DNA of 64,000 nucleotides from Paenibacillus allorhizosphaerae (GCF_910594985.1 NZ_CAJVCE010000024.1:44823-108822), one strand, 5' to 3'; shown: positions 18,846 through 28,210, counted from the first letter of the stretch. Numbers and translations are program-made. The notes: generated by a model from the letters alone, not told the origin.

Positions 18846-19859
18846 TTATACATACATCTTGCATGACTCACGTAAGATGAGCTTGGCATCGATCACCTTT
18901 TGCTGCACGATACCGATATTTTTGATTTTTTTTAACAGAAGTTTGGCCGCCTCCGAGCCCAGCAATTCGGCCGACAGCTCGACGGAAGTCAGCTTCGGTG
19001 ACGTTTCTTGCGCCAATACCGGATCGTCGCTCAAGGCGACAATCGATAATTGCTCGGGAATGACAATTCCCAGCTCTCTCGTCGCTTGCAACGCGCCAAG
19101 AGCGACGCGGTCCGTATCCGCAATAATGGCGGTGTAGTCATGATTGCCGTACGAATTTTTTAGCGATACATAACCGTAATGGGTCGGATTCCGGTGCTGC
19201 TTTCTGGAATAATGCATCACTTTCAGATGCTCCGTCGACACCCCGCTGCTCTCGAACGCCTCGTATAAACCTCTCTTCCTATCGGCCGCTACCGTCATGT
19301 CGGACGACGCGTTCAGAAATAAAATCGAGGTATGTCCGTTCTCGAGCAAATATTGTCCGACCTGGTTTCCGATTTTTACATTATCGTTATCGATGTAGCA
19401 TACCGTTTCGTCCATCGGATCGGGTCTCCCGATAAGCACGAGAGGCGTTTGCATCAATTTATATCTGTCGATTCTGGGATCTTGCGTCCGGGGGTTCAGC
19501 ATGATCACTCCGTCTACCGGATCTACCGCAAAGTGGATCGGATCATCATGCTCGGGCAGCGTATCCAATAGCACCCGATACCCTCGCTTGGAGCATTCTC
19601 TTATGACGCCGTTGATCAGCTGGACTTCAAATCCGGACATCGCATGTTCCCGGGATATCGGTATTTTGAGTCCGACGATCATCGTTTTTTTGATCGCCAG
19701 GCTGCGCGCAATATGATTTGGAAAGTAGCTTAACTCCTTGGCAACCGCGAGCACCCGCTCCGTAACTTCCGTGCTGATCGGTCTTTTTTTACTGAAAACG
19801 CTGGAGACAGTGCCTTTGGAAACCCCCGCCATCTTCGCGACATCGTTAATCGTAGCCAT
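18846..19859 (-). CDS. LacI-family transcriptional regulator
   Basis: A 337-residue repressor. The N-terminal helix-turn-helix is TINDVAKMAGVSKGTVSSVF, followed by the hinge and a periplasmic-binding-protein-like effector domain. It is first in the operon, 40 nt before the binding-protein gene, and ATG at 19859 has AGAGGAGGG upstream. Twin palindromes overlap its leader region, so it probably represses itself and the whole transport operon until the sugar binds. Confidence 0.9.
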   Translation of the reverse strand: MATINDVAKMAGVSKGTVSSVFSKKRPISTEVTERVLAVAKELSYFPNHIARSLAIKKTMIVGLKIPISREHAMSGFEVQLINGVIRECSKRGYRVLLDTLPEHDDPIHFAVDPVDGVIMLNPRTQDPRIDRYKLMQTPLVLIGRPDPMDETVCYIDNDNVKIGNQVGQYLLENGHTSILFLNASSDMTVAADRKRGLYEAFESSGVSTEHLKVMHYSRKQHRNPTHYGYVSLKNSYGNHDYTAIIADTDRVALGALQATRELGIVIPEQLSIVALSDDPVLAQETSPKLTSVELSAELLGSEAAKLLLKKIKNIGIVQQKVIDAKLILRESCKMYV

Positions 19860-19883
19860 ACGGCCCTCCTCTCTCGATTATTT

Positions 19884-19910
19884 TAAACCGGTTTTATTAA
19901 ACCGGTTTAA
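19884..19910. promoter_or_regulatory. twin LacI-type operators
   Basis: Two copies of the palindrome AAACCGGTTT occur at 19885-19894 and 19899-19908, the second extended to the perfect 14-mer TTAAACCGGTTTAA (19897-19910). Their centres are 14 bp apart, 25 nt upstream of lacI. The central CCGG dyad is the form expected for a LacI-family dimer. Confidence 0.75.
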
Positions 19911-19995
19911 TGATAAAGGCGCGTAATTTGTAGCACGAACTCCCATCAACCCATCCTCTAGAAGCAGGCTACCCTGAATTTGGACAAATCTGGAA

Positions 19996-20009
19996 TGAAA
20001 GCGCTTAAC
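19996..20009. promoter_or_regulatory. cre-like site upstream of lacI
   Basis: TGAAAGCGCTTAAC matches the cre consensus at 12 of 14 positions, with the perfect core AAAGCGCTT. It lies ~137 nt before lacI and could put the operon under CcpA. The rest of 20010-20206 shows no gene. Confidence 0.5.
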
Positions 20010-20206
20010 CAAATCCTATCACATGTATAGTCGTCCTTTCAACCAAAATATTCTAAATATTCGCAATTTTCCTTCTCCCCCCTTGCCATTCAGAAAGTCG
20101 CAAGGAATCCCGTGTTGTTGCTTTACTGCTCACGGAATGATTAAGAGAGATCCTTATAATAGAAAAACAAATCATGGTATCGGGCCTGTTACATTATTTT
20201 TTGCAG

Positions 20207-21058
20207 TCATTCGCTAGGGCGAGCCTTCCTATTTTCATGGAAGAGCGTTGACTTCTCTTGCGATTTATTTCGAAAAACCGAAGGGGAAACACCGTATTTT
20301 TCTTTGAAGGCTCTGTGAAAAAACGTATAGCTTTTGAAGCCGCAGCTATCGGATATTTCTCCAAGTGTCATCGAGGTGTAATTCATTCGATCCACGGCGC
20401 CTGACAAGCGAATTTCCATTGCATATTGAATCATTGTTTTGCCAAAGCACTCTTTGAATACTTGAGAGGCGCGGGGTACGCTTAGACCCACATATTTTGC
20501 GACATCTTCTATCATTAACGTATCGACGACATGGGATTCAATATATCTTTTCATTCGGGAGGCAGTGTATGGACGATTATGGGAAGGATCTTTTTCGGAA
20601 ATGATCCGTTCAAGATACAGACAAAGCGTGCGAAGCAAATGAGAGGTCAACTCATGATTATCCTCATTCAAGTGAGACTTTTCCAAAATAAGCTGTTTCC
20701 ACAAAGTCAACAAAGTTTCATTTGGATCAATGTTCACTCGCCAAGGCCTGAAGGATCGGTTCCACCATCCCTCGATCCACTCGTTATTGCAAAATAAATA
20801 ATAATCTCCACTCGCTATTTTGGAAGTGCCGTCCATTGTAGATGGTTCCGCTCCAACTCGCAGTTCGTATACGGTTCCGGGCGGCAAGAAAATAATATCC
20901 CACGGAACCAATTGCGTCTCATGTCCATCCACTAATACTATACTTGATCCTTCGGTCTGAAGACGAATTAAATAGTTTTGCAGTCCTGGCGTCCGATGGG
21001 CTGTACAAAATTTGCTTGTATGATAAGCATAGCCGCATAACAACACATCCTGCATCAT
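20207..21058 (-). CDS. AraC-family transcriptional regulator
   Basis: A 283-residue regulator. The N-terminal ~130 residues form a cupin-like sensor (LVPWDIIFLPPGTVYELRVG). The C-terminal ~100 residues carry two helix-turn-helix motifs, the second ending GFKSYTFFHRAFKEKYGVSP. ATG at 21058 has only a weak GGCGGTG upstream; a second ATG is at 21055. It is divergent from the solute-binding lipoprotein across 130 nt, which suggests that it controls that gene. Confidence 0.85.
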   Translation of the reverse strand: MMQDVLLCGYAYHTSKFCTAHRTPGLQNYLIRLQTEGSSIVLVDGHETQLVPWDIIFLPPGTVYELRVGAEPSTMDGTSKIASGDYYLFCNNEWIEGWWNRSFRPWRVNIDPNETLLTLWKQLILEKSHLNEDNHELTSHLLRTLCLYLERIISEKDPSHNRPYTASRMKRYIESHVVDTLMIEDVAKYVGLSVPRASQVFKECFGKTMIQYAMEIRLSGAVDRMNYTSMTLGEISDSCGFKSYTFFHRAFKEKYGVSPSVFRNKSQEKSTLFHENRKARPSE

Positions 21059-21188
21059 GAGTCACCGCCAATTAATCACAAGATAGTTTATAAATATGAT
21101 ATTATCGTTTATTTACCATAGGCGCAATAATCAAATATGATCAAGACAGGAGACTAAATAACCTATTTTAAAAAGGCGGGATTATTAA

Positions 21189-22523
21189 ATGAAACAAAGA
21201 AAACGAAAACCATTTATGCTGATCTGTTCTCTTATTCTCTCTCTGACAGTCACAGGGTGTGCGGGGCAATCGAAGCCTGGAAATCCAACGAATGCTTCTG
21301 GCGGCAACATAGAGGAATTAAATATTACGGAACCCGTCACTCTTAAATTGTACTCTCATTATGCCGCCATCAATACACCGAGTGACGTGGAAGCTTTATT
21401 CGGGGCGGTCAAGAAAAAGCATCCTAACATTAACATAGAGCTTGTAAAAGGAGTGAAATTGGAGGATATGGTCGCTTCCGGTGATCTGCCGGATTTATTT
21501 GCTGTTCCGCACGGATCGATGGGAGATTTAATTTCACTTGGCGTTGTGAGTGATATGAACGAGTTTGTTACAAAATATCAGGTTGATATGAAACGCTTCG
21601 TACCCCAAGCGGTTGACGCGCTCAAATCGTATGGCAAAAAAGGTGAGTTGTATGGGATCCCTTATACGCTAAACTACGGGGTGCTTATTTATAACAAGGA
21701 TATTTTCGACCGATTCGGGGTTTCCTACCCTAAAGACAATATGACGTGGCAACAAATTATCGATTTGTCCAAAAAATTGACGCGCGCGGATAACGGAACT
21801 CAATATATCGGTTTTGATCCGGGTACGGAGAAAACGATGGCTCGGGGATATTCATTAGGAACAATGGATGCGAAGGGCCAACCGATATTGGATTCGGAAA
21901 GTTACAAGAAAGTGTTCAATTTGCTGGAACAAATGTACACGATTCCTGGTATGGTTCAGAACAAAAAATATTCGTATGGGGTAGACTACTTTATCAAGGA
22001 GCAGAAGTTGGCCATGTTCCCAACCTGGTTAGCGGCGATATCAAGCAGGCTCCCAGCGCTCAAAGAAGAAGGGAAAGGCTTTAATTGGGACATCGCCGGA
22101 CATCCGATATTTGACGATAAGACCAGCATGGGACGTGAAACGGAGTTTCAATCTTTAGTCGTACCGCCTAACAGCAAAAATAAGCTAGCCGCGTACCGGG
22201 TCATTTTGACCATGATTAGCGACGAAGCCCAGACTGAAATGAACAAAGGGAACAACCTTACGATTCTAAACAATCCGGAACTGAGAAAGCACTATGCATC
22301 GAATAATGATATTTACAAAGGTAAAAATTTGGAGGGCGTCTTCAAATTAAATCCGGCTCAAGCTCCTATCATTACCGAGTTTGACGGAGAAAATTATAAA
22401 TATTTGAGAGAAGCTGCAGCTGACATGATCTTGAATAATAAAGATGTCAACACCGTATTGAGAACGGCTCAAGAAAAAGCATCCAAATATGTTCAAGATG
22501 AAAAAGCTCGTCGAGGAAAATAA
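21189..22523 (+). CDS. orphan family-1 extracellular solute-binding lipoprotein
   Basis: A 444-residue lipoprotein with a basic start and lipobox VTGC (Cys about 24), then a Gly/Asn-rich tether and a two-lobed binding domain. Motifs such as LYGIPYTLNYGVLIYNKDIF are typical of sugar-binding SBP family 1. AAGGCGGG precedes ATG at 21189. No permease or ATPase genes accompany it, so it must lend itself to a transporter elsewhere or act as a sensor partner. A terminator follows directly. Base composition is visibly more AT-rich than in the pectin genes. Confidence 0.85.
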   Translation: MKQRKRKPFMLICSLILSLTVTGCAGQSKPGNPTNASGGNIEELNITEPVTLKLYSHYAAINTPSDVEALFGAVKKKHPNINIELVKGVKLEDMVASGDLPDLFAVPHGSMGDLISLGVVSDMNEFVTKYQVDMKRFVPQAVDALKSYGKKGELYGIPYTLNYGVLIYNKDIFDRFGVSYPKDNMTWQQIIDLSKKLTRADNGTQYIGFDPGTEKTMARGYSLGTMDAKGQPILDSESYKKVFNLLEQMYTIPGMVQNKKYSYGVDYFIKEQKLAMFPTWLAAISSRLPALKEEGKGFNWDIAGHPIFDDKTSMGRETEFQSLVVPPNSKNKLAAYRVILTMISDEAQTEMNKGNNLTILNNPELRKHYASNNDIYKGKNLEGVFKLNPAQAPIITEFDGENYKYLREAAADMILNNKDVNTVLRTAQEKASKYVQDEKARRGK

Positions 22524-22573
22524 TTTGTCCCAGGAAAGGGTCAAACAGGTACGGAAGACGAGATAAATAACGT

Positions 22574-22612
22574 AAAAACTCCCAGGTTGCATTAGCCTTA
22601 GGGAGTTTTTTT
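22574..22612. terminator. bidirectional terminator between convergent genes
   Basis: AAAAACTCCC (22574-22583) and GGGAGTTTTTTT (22601-22612) form an A/T-flanked hairpin between the lipoprotein gene and the convergent EEP gene. It can serve both strands. Confidence 0.75.
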
Positions 22613-22627
22613 GACGTTTTGACAAGT

Positions 22628-23551
22628 CTATTTTCTCGCAGGCTGGTCCTTCAGAACGGCGTCGATCATAACAGGGTAATGATCACTTGGATATTCCCCA
22701 TCCAGTCGGAAAGCAATTTTCTCGCTGCGATTGATTGACGCTACATCCCCTCGGTACAAGATCCAGTCAATGGTTTCGCTTGAGCTTCCTTTGTAGCCGT
22801 GGAACGTGCCGATCTTATTGTTAACCCGATCGGTTGCATCTTGAACGGCATCCTTCATTTTTCCTGCGTCCTTAAATGTGTTATAAGGCATGCTATCTAC
22901 ATTTGTATTAAAGTCGCCCGTCAAAAAGATGGGCAAATTCGGTTCGAACTTTTCTAGCGTTTGAACGAGCAGTTCAGCACTAAGCTGACGTGCCGATTCA
23001 GATTCATGATCCAAATGCGTATTGACTACATAAAACCGGGAGTGATTGGTCAAATCTTCAAACTGTACCCAAGTTACCATGCGTGGATAGTTGTTTCCCC
23101 AGCTTTTGGAACCCGGCACATCAGGTGTGCTGGATAACCAAAAATTGCTCTGCTGCAGAGGCTTCATTCGATTCACATTATAAAAGATCGCCGTATATTC
23201 CCCTTGATTTCCTCGTTCACGTCCCACACCGATCCACTTGTAATGGGGGAGACCTGCTTCCAAATCTGATAATTGGTTATGATGTCCTTCCTGTGTACCG
23301 ATAATATCCGGACCCTCTTTATTGATTAACTCTTTAACGATTGGCAACCGCTTCGCCCAAGTATGGCTGTCCTTCGCTGCAGCGGTACGCAAATTAAAAG
23401 TCATGACCCGAATAGGTGAAGCTGTCTTTTCTTTTGAACATCCTGTTAAGGATGTTCCCGTTACGGCGCAAATACTGAGCATGATGGTCAGTAAGATGCC
23501 ACGATTTTTCAAAGAAATTCCCCTCTTCTCTTTTTCTTGCGGTATTTTCAT
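22628..23551 (-). CDS. endonuclease/exonuclease/phosphatase-family lipoprotein
   Basis: A 307-residue surface protein with lipobox LTGC (Cys about 38). The EEP fold is shown by MTFNLR, GTQEG (metal-binding Glu), NTHLDH, LTGDFN and the final SDHYPVM (catalytic Asp-His). Relatives hydrolyse phosphodiesters in nucleic acids, phospholipids or inositol phosphates; substrate here is unknown. ATG at 23551 has GAGGAAG at good spacing; an internal TTG behind AGAGGGG (residue 14) is an alternative. Confidence 0.85.
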   Translation of the reverse strand: MKIPQEKEKRGISLKNRGILLTIMLSICAVTGTSLTGCSKEKTASPIRVMTFNLRTAAAKDSHTWAKRLPIVKELINKEGPDIIGTQEGHHNQLSDLEAGLPHYKWIGVGRERGNQGEYTAIFYNVNRMKPLQQSNFWLSSTPDVPGSKSWGNNYPRMVTWVQFEDLTNHSRFYVVNTHLDHESESARQLSAELLVQTLEKFEPNLPIFLTGDFNTNVDSMPYNTFKDAGKMKDAVQDATDRVNNKIGTFHGYKGSSSETIDWILYRGDVASINRSEKIAFRLDGEYPSDHYPVMIDAVLKDQPARK

Positions 23552-23821
23552 TTTTGATACTTCCTCTTGTTACATATCAAGACTCCTATTTGTCTCCCCT
23601 TTCAATTCATTTCAAGTCGCGAATCCTAGGTACATTTTATACGATCATGGTACGCCTGGAAAATAAGCGATACTATAAATTTTATACACTATTTCTACTA
23701 AATTTATTTTTTTCCGAAGAGCTTGCTTTCCCGGTTGGAACTGTTGCGGCCGACCGTTATGGGGTGAGAAATACCCGCTCTTGATCAAGCGGATGTCTGG
23801 CGATACCGGCCCTTAGCTTAA
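23552..23821. other. intergenic, no gene seen
   Basis: About 270 nt between the EEP gene and the DJ-1 terminator. I find no convincing coding frame, RNA gene or repeat; it must contain the promoter of the EEP gene. Confidence 0.4.
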
Positions 23822-23854
23822 GAAAAGGCAGCCGATTCTCTCAACCGGCTGCCT
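23822..23854 (-). terminator. terminator of the DJ-1/PfpI gene
   Basis: AGGCAGCCG (23826-23834) pairs with CGGCTGCCT (23846-23854); minus-strand T residues follow. It lies 45 nt after the stop of the DJ-1-like gene. Confidence 0.75.
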
Positions 23855-23899
23855 CCAAATGATTTATTGAATTCTCATAATTTACTAGTTAAACGTGGT

Positions 23900-24460
23900 T
23901 TAGCGGCTGTTCAACTGCTTTAAGAATTCGCGCATGAAGCCGGGCAAATCCGGCCAAGCATGGCCGGAAATGATATTTCCGTCCACGCAAAGCGTCTCCT
24001 TTGCGTAGGTCGCGCCCAAGGATTCGACATCCGGTCGGCAAGCTGCATAGGCGGTCATCGTACGACCTTCAAAGTAGGCGCGATTGTTGACGACATTGAG
24101 AATCAGTGCCGCATGGCAAATAGCCCCGACAGGCTTATCCGCTTCAAAAAAGTGGCTGACGATTCGAGGAACGTTGTCGTCCAGGCGAATATATTCGGGA
24201 GCCCGGCCGCCGGGAATGATCAATCCGTCGTACTCCGCAGGGTCGACCTCGGAAAAAGCGATATGCGAATTCAACTGGTAGCCCGGCTTTTCCGTGTACG
24301 TATCCCAACCTTCGAAATCATGGACGACCGTGCGCAGCGTTTTGACGCTGGGGGCTGCGATAACGGCTTCGAATCCTTCCTCCAAAACGCGGAAATATGG
24401 ATAATAGACTTCCAGCGACTCAGCGGCATCTCCAGTGATAATGAGAATTTTTTTGGACAA
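23900..24460 (-). CDS. DJ-1/PfpI-family protein
   Basis: A 186-residue class I glutamine-amidotransferase-like protein. The nucleophile elbow is AICHAAL with the reactive Cys, and LIIPGGRAPEYIR supplies the conserved Gly-Gly-Arg and Glu region. Family members are glyoxalases, deglycases, chaperones or proteases; which applies is not visible. TTG at 24460 is preferred because GGAG lies 10 nt upstream; GTG at 24469 would stand too close. It is monocistronic. Confidence 0.85.
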   Translation of the reverse strand: MSKKILIITGDAAESLEVYYPYFRVLEEGFEAVIAAPSVKTLRTVVHDFEGWDTYTEKPGYQLNSHIAFSEVDPAEYDGLIIPGGRAPEYIRLDDNVPRIVSHFFEADKPVGAICHAALILNVVNNRAYFEGRTMTAYAACRPDVESLGATYAKETLCVDGNIISGHAWPDLPGFMREFLKQLNSR

Positions 24461-24629
24461 TACGATCACGCTCCATGTACAAAAAATTTTTACCCCGTAT
24501 TTATTGTCATTGAAGCGCGGTTATCTGTAAAGGGATGTAAATTGCGGATTTTTGTCGGTGCATTGTCTGTGATGGCGATCATTTATTTTCAGCCTTTGAC
24601 GAATGTACGAAAATAAGCTTGTACGAACG

Positions 24630-24658
24630 TAAAAAAGAAAGCCATCATCGTAATGGCT
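24630..24658 (-). terminator. terminator of the first aldo/keto reductase gene
   Basis: AGCCAT (24640-24645) pairs with ATGGCT (24653-24658) and is followed on the minus strand by TTCTTTTTT, just after the reductase stop. Confidence 0.65.
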
Positions 24659-24675
24659 CTCTAATCCGGACTCCT

Positions 24676-25530
24676 CTATATGATATCCAGAGGTACTTTT
24701 CTTGAAGGTCTCGGAAATGCCACATCCAGATGGTTAACGTCTTCTTCCGTTAATTCGACTTCACCCGCGGCTGCATTTTGTCTGACATGCTCCTCAGTCG
24801 ATGCTTTCGGCAAAGCAAGCACATCGCCGCTTCGGATACACCATGCCAATAGAAGCTGAAACGGCTGAATGCGATGCTTCTCGGCGATTTGTTGGACCGC
24901 ACGGTTTGCAATCAGGCCTCTTCTTAACGTTCCCGCCTGTGCCAGAGGCGAATAAGCCATGATCGGGATGCCCCGCTCTCTTTGCCAGGGCTGCAACTCT
25001 ACCTCGATGCCGCGGGAGCCAAGATGATACAGCACTTGATTGACGACGCAGTGCGAACCTTTAGCCAGACGGACCAGCTCCTCCATATCGGCCGTATCGA
25101 GGTTGGAGACGCCCCATCGCACGATTTTCCCCGCTTCGACGAGCCGTTCCATCCCCTCTATCGTTTCGCCAAGCGGAATGTTGCCTCTCCAGTGAAGGAG
25201 GTAGAGGTCGAGCCGATCTGTCTTCAGCCGCTTTAGACTTTGCTCACAACTCCGGGCTATGCGATCCTGTCCGGCATTGTGAGGATATACCTTGGATACG
25301 AGAAAAACTTGTTCTCGAATGTCTGCTATCGCTTCTCCGACCAGCTCTTCGGACAAGCCTTCCCCATACATCTCGGCCGTGTCGATCACGGTCATACCCA
25401 GCTCCACGCCAAGCCGTAAAGCGGCGATCTCTTGCTTTCTCTTGGACGGCTCGTCCCCGATATACCAAGTACCTTGTCCGATGGCCGGCAACACCGTGCC
25501 GTCTGCAAGTATAACCGTATGTTTCACCAA
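24676..25530 (-). CDS. aldo/keto reductase
   Basis: A 284-residue NADPH-dependent carbonyl reductase with a TIM barrel. The catalytic tetrad is visible: Asp and Tyr in DTAEMYGEG, Lys in LVSKVYP, His in LLHWRG. The NADP end is ALPKASTEEHVRQN. The start is TTG at 25530 with GGAAGGAG upstream. Its substrate is probably a reactive aldehyde, but no specific one can be named. Confidence 0.88.
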   Translation of the reverse strand: MVKHTVILADGTVLPAIGQGTWYIGDEPSKRKQEIAALRLGVELGMTVIDTAEMYGEGLSEELVGEAIADIREQVFLVSKVYPHNAGQDRIARSCEQSLKRLKTDRLDLYLLHWRGNIPLGETIEGMERLVEAGKIVRWGVSNLDTADMEELVRLAKGSHCVVNQVLYHLGSRGIEVELQPWQRERGIPIMAYSPLAQAGTLRRGLIANRAVQQIAEKHRIQPFQLLLAWCIRSGDVLALPKASTEEHVRQNAAAGEVELTEEDVNHLDVAFPRPSRKVPLDII

Positions 25531-25585
25531 CGTCCCGCTCCTTCCCTATCCGAAGATGGGTCGTATTTGTCATCATGATTTCATT

Positions 25586-25837
25586 TTAGTCTCTAGGGTA
25601 GTCTACCTTCATAATATCCATAAATGGGACTTTCGTAGTCTCGCCGGATCGTTGAACATGGACTTTACTGGTTCGGGAATCCATCGCGACAATGTGACCG
25701 CGCACGGGTTCTTCCCATCCCCATACGGTTAATACAATTTCGGCCTGCTCTTGTTTCGCTTCAACTAGTTGGTTCCCGATTTCTTCTAAAACAAATTCAT
25801 CACGCGTCGGTCGCTTTGCTACTTTTGGTTTCCCCAT
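25586..25837 (-). CDS. YolD-like family protein
   Basis: An 83-residue protein with the YolD-like pattern: a charged N-terminal helix, then a small beta-barrel core with VRGHIVAMDSRTSKVHVQ and VPFMDIMKVD. Members often accompany Y-family DNA polymerases, but no polymerase gene is present here. Function is not established. Confidence 0.75.
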   Translation of the reverse strand: MGKPKVAKRPTRDEFVLEEIGNQLVEAKQEQAEIVLTVWGWEEPVRGHIVAMDSRTSKVHVQRSGETTKVPFMDIMKVDYPRD

Positions 25838-25965
25838 ACCTGCCGATCTCTCCTATACCTTCAAGTCATCAATCATTTTCTGGATGTACCTACCTATCTT
25901 AACACTAATCGATGCCTTTGCCACGTCGCGCATAATCGTAAACTTATCTTCATAGCCGCGAAATA

Positions 25966-25994
25966 TAAAAAGACCTTCCAAATAACGGAAGGTC
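25966..25994 (-). terminator. terminator behind the tRNA-Ala remnant
   Basis: GACCTTCC (25972-25979) and GGAAGGTC (25987-25994) form a perfect hairpin, followed on the minus strand by TTTTTATA. It ends the unit containing the reductase gene and the tRNA fragment. Confidence 0.8.
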
Positions 25995-26007
25995 GTTAAA
26001 CACTTAA

Positions 26008-26057
26008 TGGTGGATCCTAGCGGGGTCGAACCGCTGATCTCTTTGCTGCCAGCGCAG
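26008..26057 (-). pseudogene. 3' half of a tRNA-Ala(GGC)
   Basis: On the minus strand this 50-nt stretch reads anticodon arm, variable loop, T arm and acceptor 3' strand ending in ACCA. The anticodon loop is CTGGCAG (anticodon GGC) and the T arm AGCGGTTCGACCCCGCT is perfectly paired. The anticodon stem has two mismatches (CTGCG/CAAAG). No matching 5' acceptor strand (GGATCCT expected) or D arm is found upstream, so the 5' half is missing. It sits between a reductase gene and a terminator. Confidence 0.7.
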
Positions 26058-26105
26058 AAAATTTTCGATTGATTTCACTCATGCATTTAGCCACTACGGC
26101 TTTTC

Positions 26106-27059
26106 TTACACGCGATTCGTTTCTTTCCATGCGGACGGATGATCGTCGTTTACAAAATCAAATTCCGCTGCATTGGCGTTGGCTTGGACCTGCTCAGGGC
26201 TTTTGCAGCCGGGGATTACGCTTGTAACAGCCGGATGCTTGAGGCACCAGGCGAGCGCCCATGTCGCCATATTGGTACCGACCGGCAGTTCATTGTTCTG
26301 GATTTCCTGCACTCTCTGTAACTTGATGGCTGTCTGCTCTTTATCATGCCGGGAACGGACGTCATTTGCCGCAAATTCAGCACCGGGTTTATATTTTCCG
26401 CTTAAGTATCCGCTTGCAAGAGGAACGCGAGCAAGCACGCCCAGATCCTGACGCTCACATGAAGGAAACACACGGTTTTCCGGTGTTTGATCTAGACGGT
26501 TATAAACGACTTGAATTGCTTTGGCGTTTACTTTGGTGGCAGCATCCGTTTGATGCAAATTATCATTGCTGCCGATTGAAATGCCCAAATTTCTTATTTT
26601 CCCGGATTGAACCTGTTTGTCCAGCATTGTCCAAAGCTCATCATTATCGAACACTTCATTAGAACCTGAATGGAATTGATACAAATCTATATAGTCGGTT
26701 TTCAAGGTTTTAAGCGATGCCTCCAATTGAATAAGAACCTCTTCGGCCGACCAATAATTTTTGGCTGCGTTATCCCGATCAGCGTGATTATGACCGAATT
26801 TTGTCGCAAGCACCCAGTCTGCTCTGCTGTTTCTGCGGGCGATATAATCACCGATAAAGCCTTCCGAAAGATGATGACCGTAGCATTCTGCCGTATCTAT
26901 GAGATTGATGCCGACTTCAGATGCTTTATCTAGAATTGCATCCACTTCATCTTGTGTGAAATCCTTGCCCCAAGCACCACCAAACTGCCATGTTCCTACT
27001 CCAACCACGGAAACTTTCAGTTCCGTTTTTCCTAGTCTGCGGTATTTCAATAATGACAT
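26106..27059 (-). CDS. aldo/keto reductase (second copy)
   Basis: A 317-residue TIM-barrel reductase related to YqkF/Tas-like members. The catalytic residues are in DTAECYGHH (Asp, Tyr), ATKFGHN (Lys) and LYQFHSGS (His). The nucleotide end is SVIPGCKSPEQVQAN. It ends just before the tRNA-Ala fragment and lies 66 nt after the third reductase gene on the same strand, so they may be co-transcribed. Confidence 0.88.
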   Translation of the reverse strand: MSLLKYRRLGKTELKVSVVGVGTWQFGGAWGKDFTQDEVDAILDKASEVGINLIDTAECYGHHLSEGFIGDYIARRNSRADWVLATKFGHNHADRDNAAKNYWSAEEVLIQLEASLKTLKTDYIDLYQFHSGSNEVFDNDELWTMLDKQVQSGKIRNLGISIGSNDNLHQTDAATKVNAKAIQVVYNRLDQTPENRVFPSCERQDLGVLARVPLASGYLSGKYKPGAEFAANDVRSRHDKEQTAIKLQRVQEIQNNELPVGTNMATWALAWCLKHPAVTSVIPGCKSPEQVQANANAAEFDFVNDDHPSAWKETNRV

Positions 27060-27125
27060 CTCCTTTTTATTGAAATTGGTGGGTTGTCGTGTACGCCTTG
27101 GTACGAAATCATACGCAGAAAAGGT

Positions 27126-28040
27126 TTATACTTTCGGTCCTTGTCCGACCTCAAGGAGTCGTCTTTTTGCTTCTTCATAAACTTGAGCGGAAAGTTCCCC
27201 TTTTTGGGCAATACGTAAATTTTCAGCCAAATGCTCGGGGTTCTTCGTGCCGACAATTGTCGTTGACATGCCGGGATGGCTCAAAGTGAACCTCAATAAA
27301 AAGCCAGTTCTGCTTTCACCTTCATCCAGCAAATCATCCATTTTCGCCTTCTCCCATACCGCCCAGCGATCTTGATTACCTAGCCCGACACCTGGTTCAC
27401 CGCGACCTACACCGCCGCGAATGATCGTTCCGGCTCCTGCCCGAGCGGCTTGCGCAATCATTTCCTCGTGATCCCTCTCCAGGGCGGAATAAGGAATTTG
27501 GAAAGAATCGAATACCCCTAGTTCAATATACTTTGTGATGTGCGGCAGCGTTGAGGAAATGCCGATCCAACGAACCTTGCCGGACGACTGAATCTCTTTG
27601 AGCACTTCAACCAGGTTCCCTTCCTCCGTCTGATCTACCGAAGGGTTGTGCAGCTGAAGGATGTCAACATAATCCGTCTTCATTCTACGCAAGCTTTCAT
27701 CAATATTATGCAACAGGTTCTCTCTTGTCCAAACATGAGGCGTTTCATCATGATCACCTGCATTCACCACCGTACAGCCGCATTTGGTAGCCAGAATGAA
27801 CTCGCTGCGTCGATGGCTGATGAAGCGGCCGATGTATTCCTCACTTAAACCGTAATCATAAGCGGTATCAATAAAATTGATTCCGGCATCAAGTACAACG
27901 TTTAAGATGCGTTCTGCCTCCGAATCGGTTACAGGCCGTCCTTTCCAAATGCGCGGACCGCGAATCTCCATTGCCCCAAAACCCAAACGCGTCACTTCAA
28001 GTCCTGTTCTGCCTAATATCGATTTGCGCAATTCATTCAT
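27126..28040 (-). CDS. aldo/keto reductase (third copy)
   Basis: A 304-residue reductase with catalytic Asp and Tyr in DTAYDYGLSEEYIG, Lys in ATKCGC and His in LQLHNPS. The C-terminus SHPGMSTTIVGTKNPEHLAE binds the nucleotide. ATG at 28040 and TTG at 28046 both suit the GGAG upstream. It is divergent from an HxlR-type regulator, the usual arrangement for electrophile-responsive reductases. Confidence 0.85.
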   Translation of the reverse strand: MNELRKSILGRTGLEVTRLGFGAMEIRGPRIWKGRPVTDSEAERILNVVLDAGINFIDTAYDYGLSEEYIGRFISHRRSEFILATKCGCTVVNAGDHDETPHVWTRENLLHNIDESLRRMKTDYVDILQLHNPSVDQTEEGNLVEVLKEIQSSGKVRWIGISSTLPHITKYIELGVFDSFQIPYSALERDHEEMIAQAARAGAGTIIRGGVGRGEPGVGLGNQDRWAVWEKAKMDDLLDEGESRTGFLLRFTLSHPGMSTTIVGTKNPEHLAENLRIAQKGELSAQVYEEAKRRLLEVGQGPKV

Positions 28041-28210
28041 CAACAATCACTCCGTTCAAAGTGTATTATGAAAGTGCCGAAATGATACTTCGGGTTATAC
28101 CCATGTTCGTCCTGTTCCTTGGATAGGAGTTACTTCAGATATAATGGGCCGCTAAGTCGAATCATAAGGGAATGTCCAACGAATGAAAAGTACGCACTTT
28201 TTCTTTACTT

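Noticed and set aside
26008..26105. tmRNA or intact tRNA
   Set aside because: Only the tRNA-Ala 3' half is present; no 5' acceptor partner, D arm or tag-peptide region can be found.
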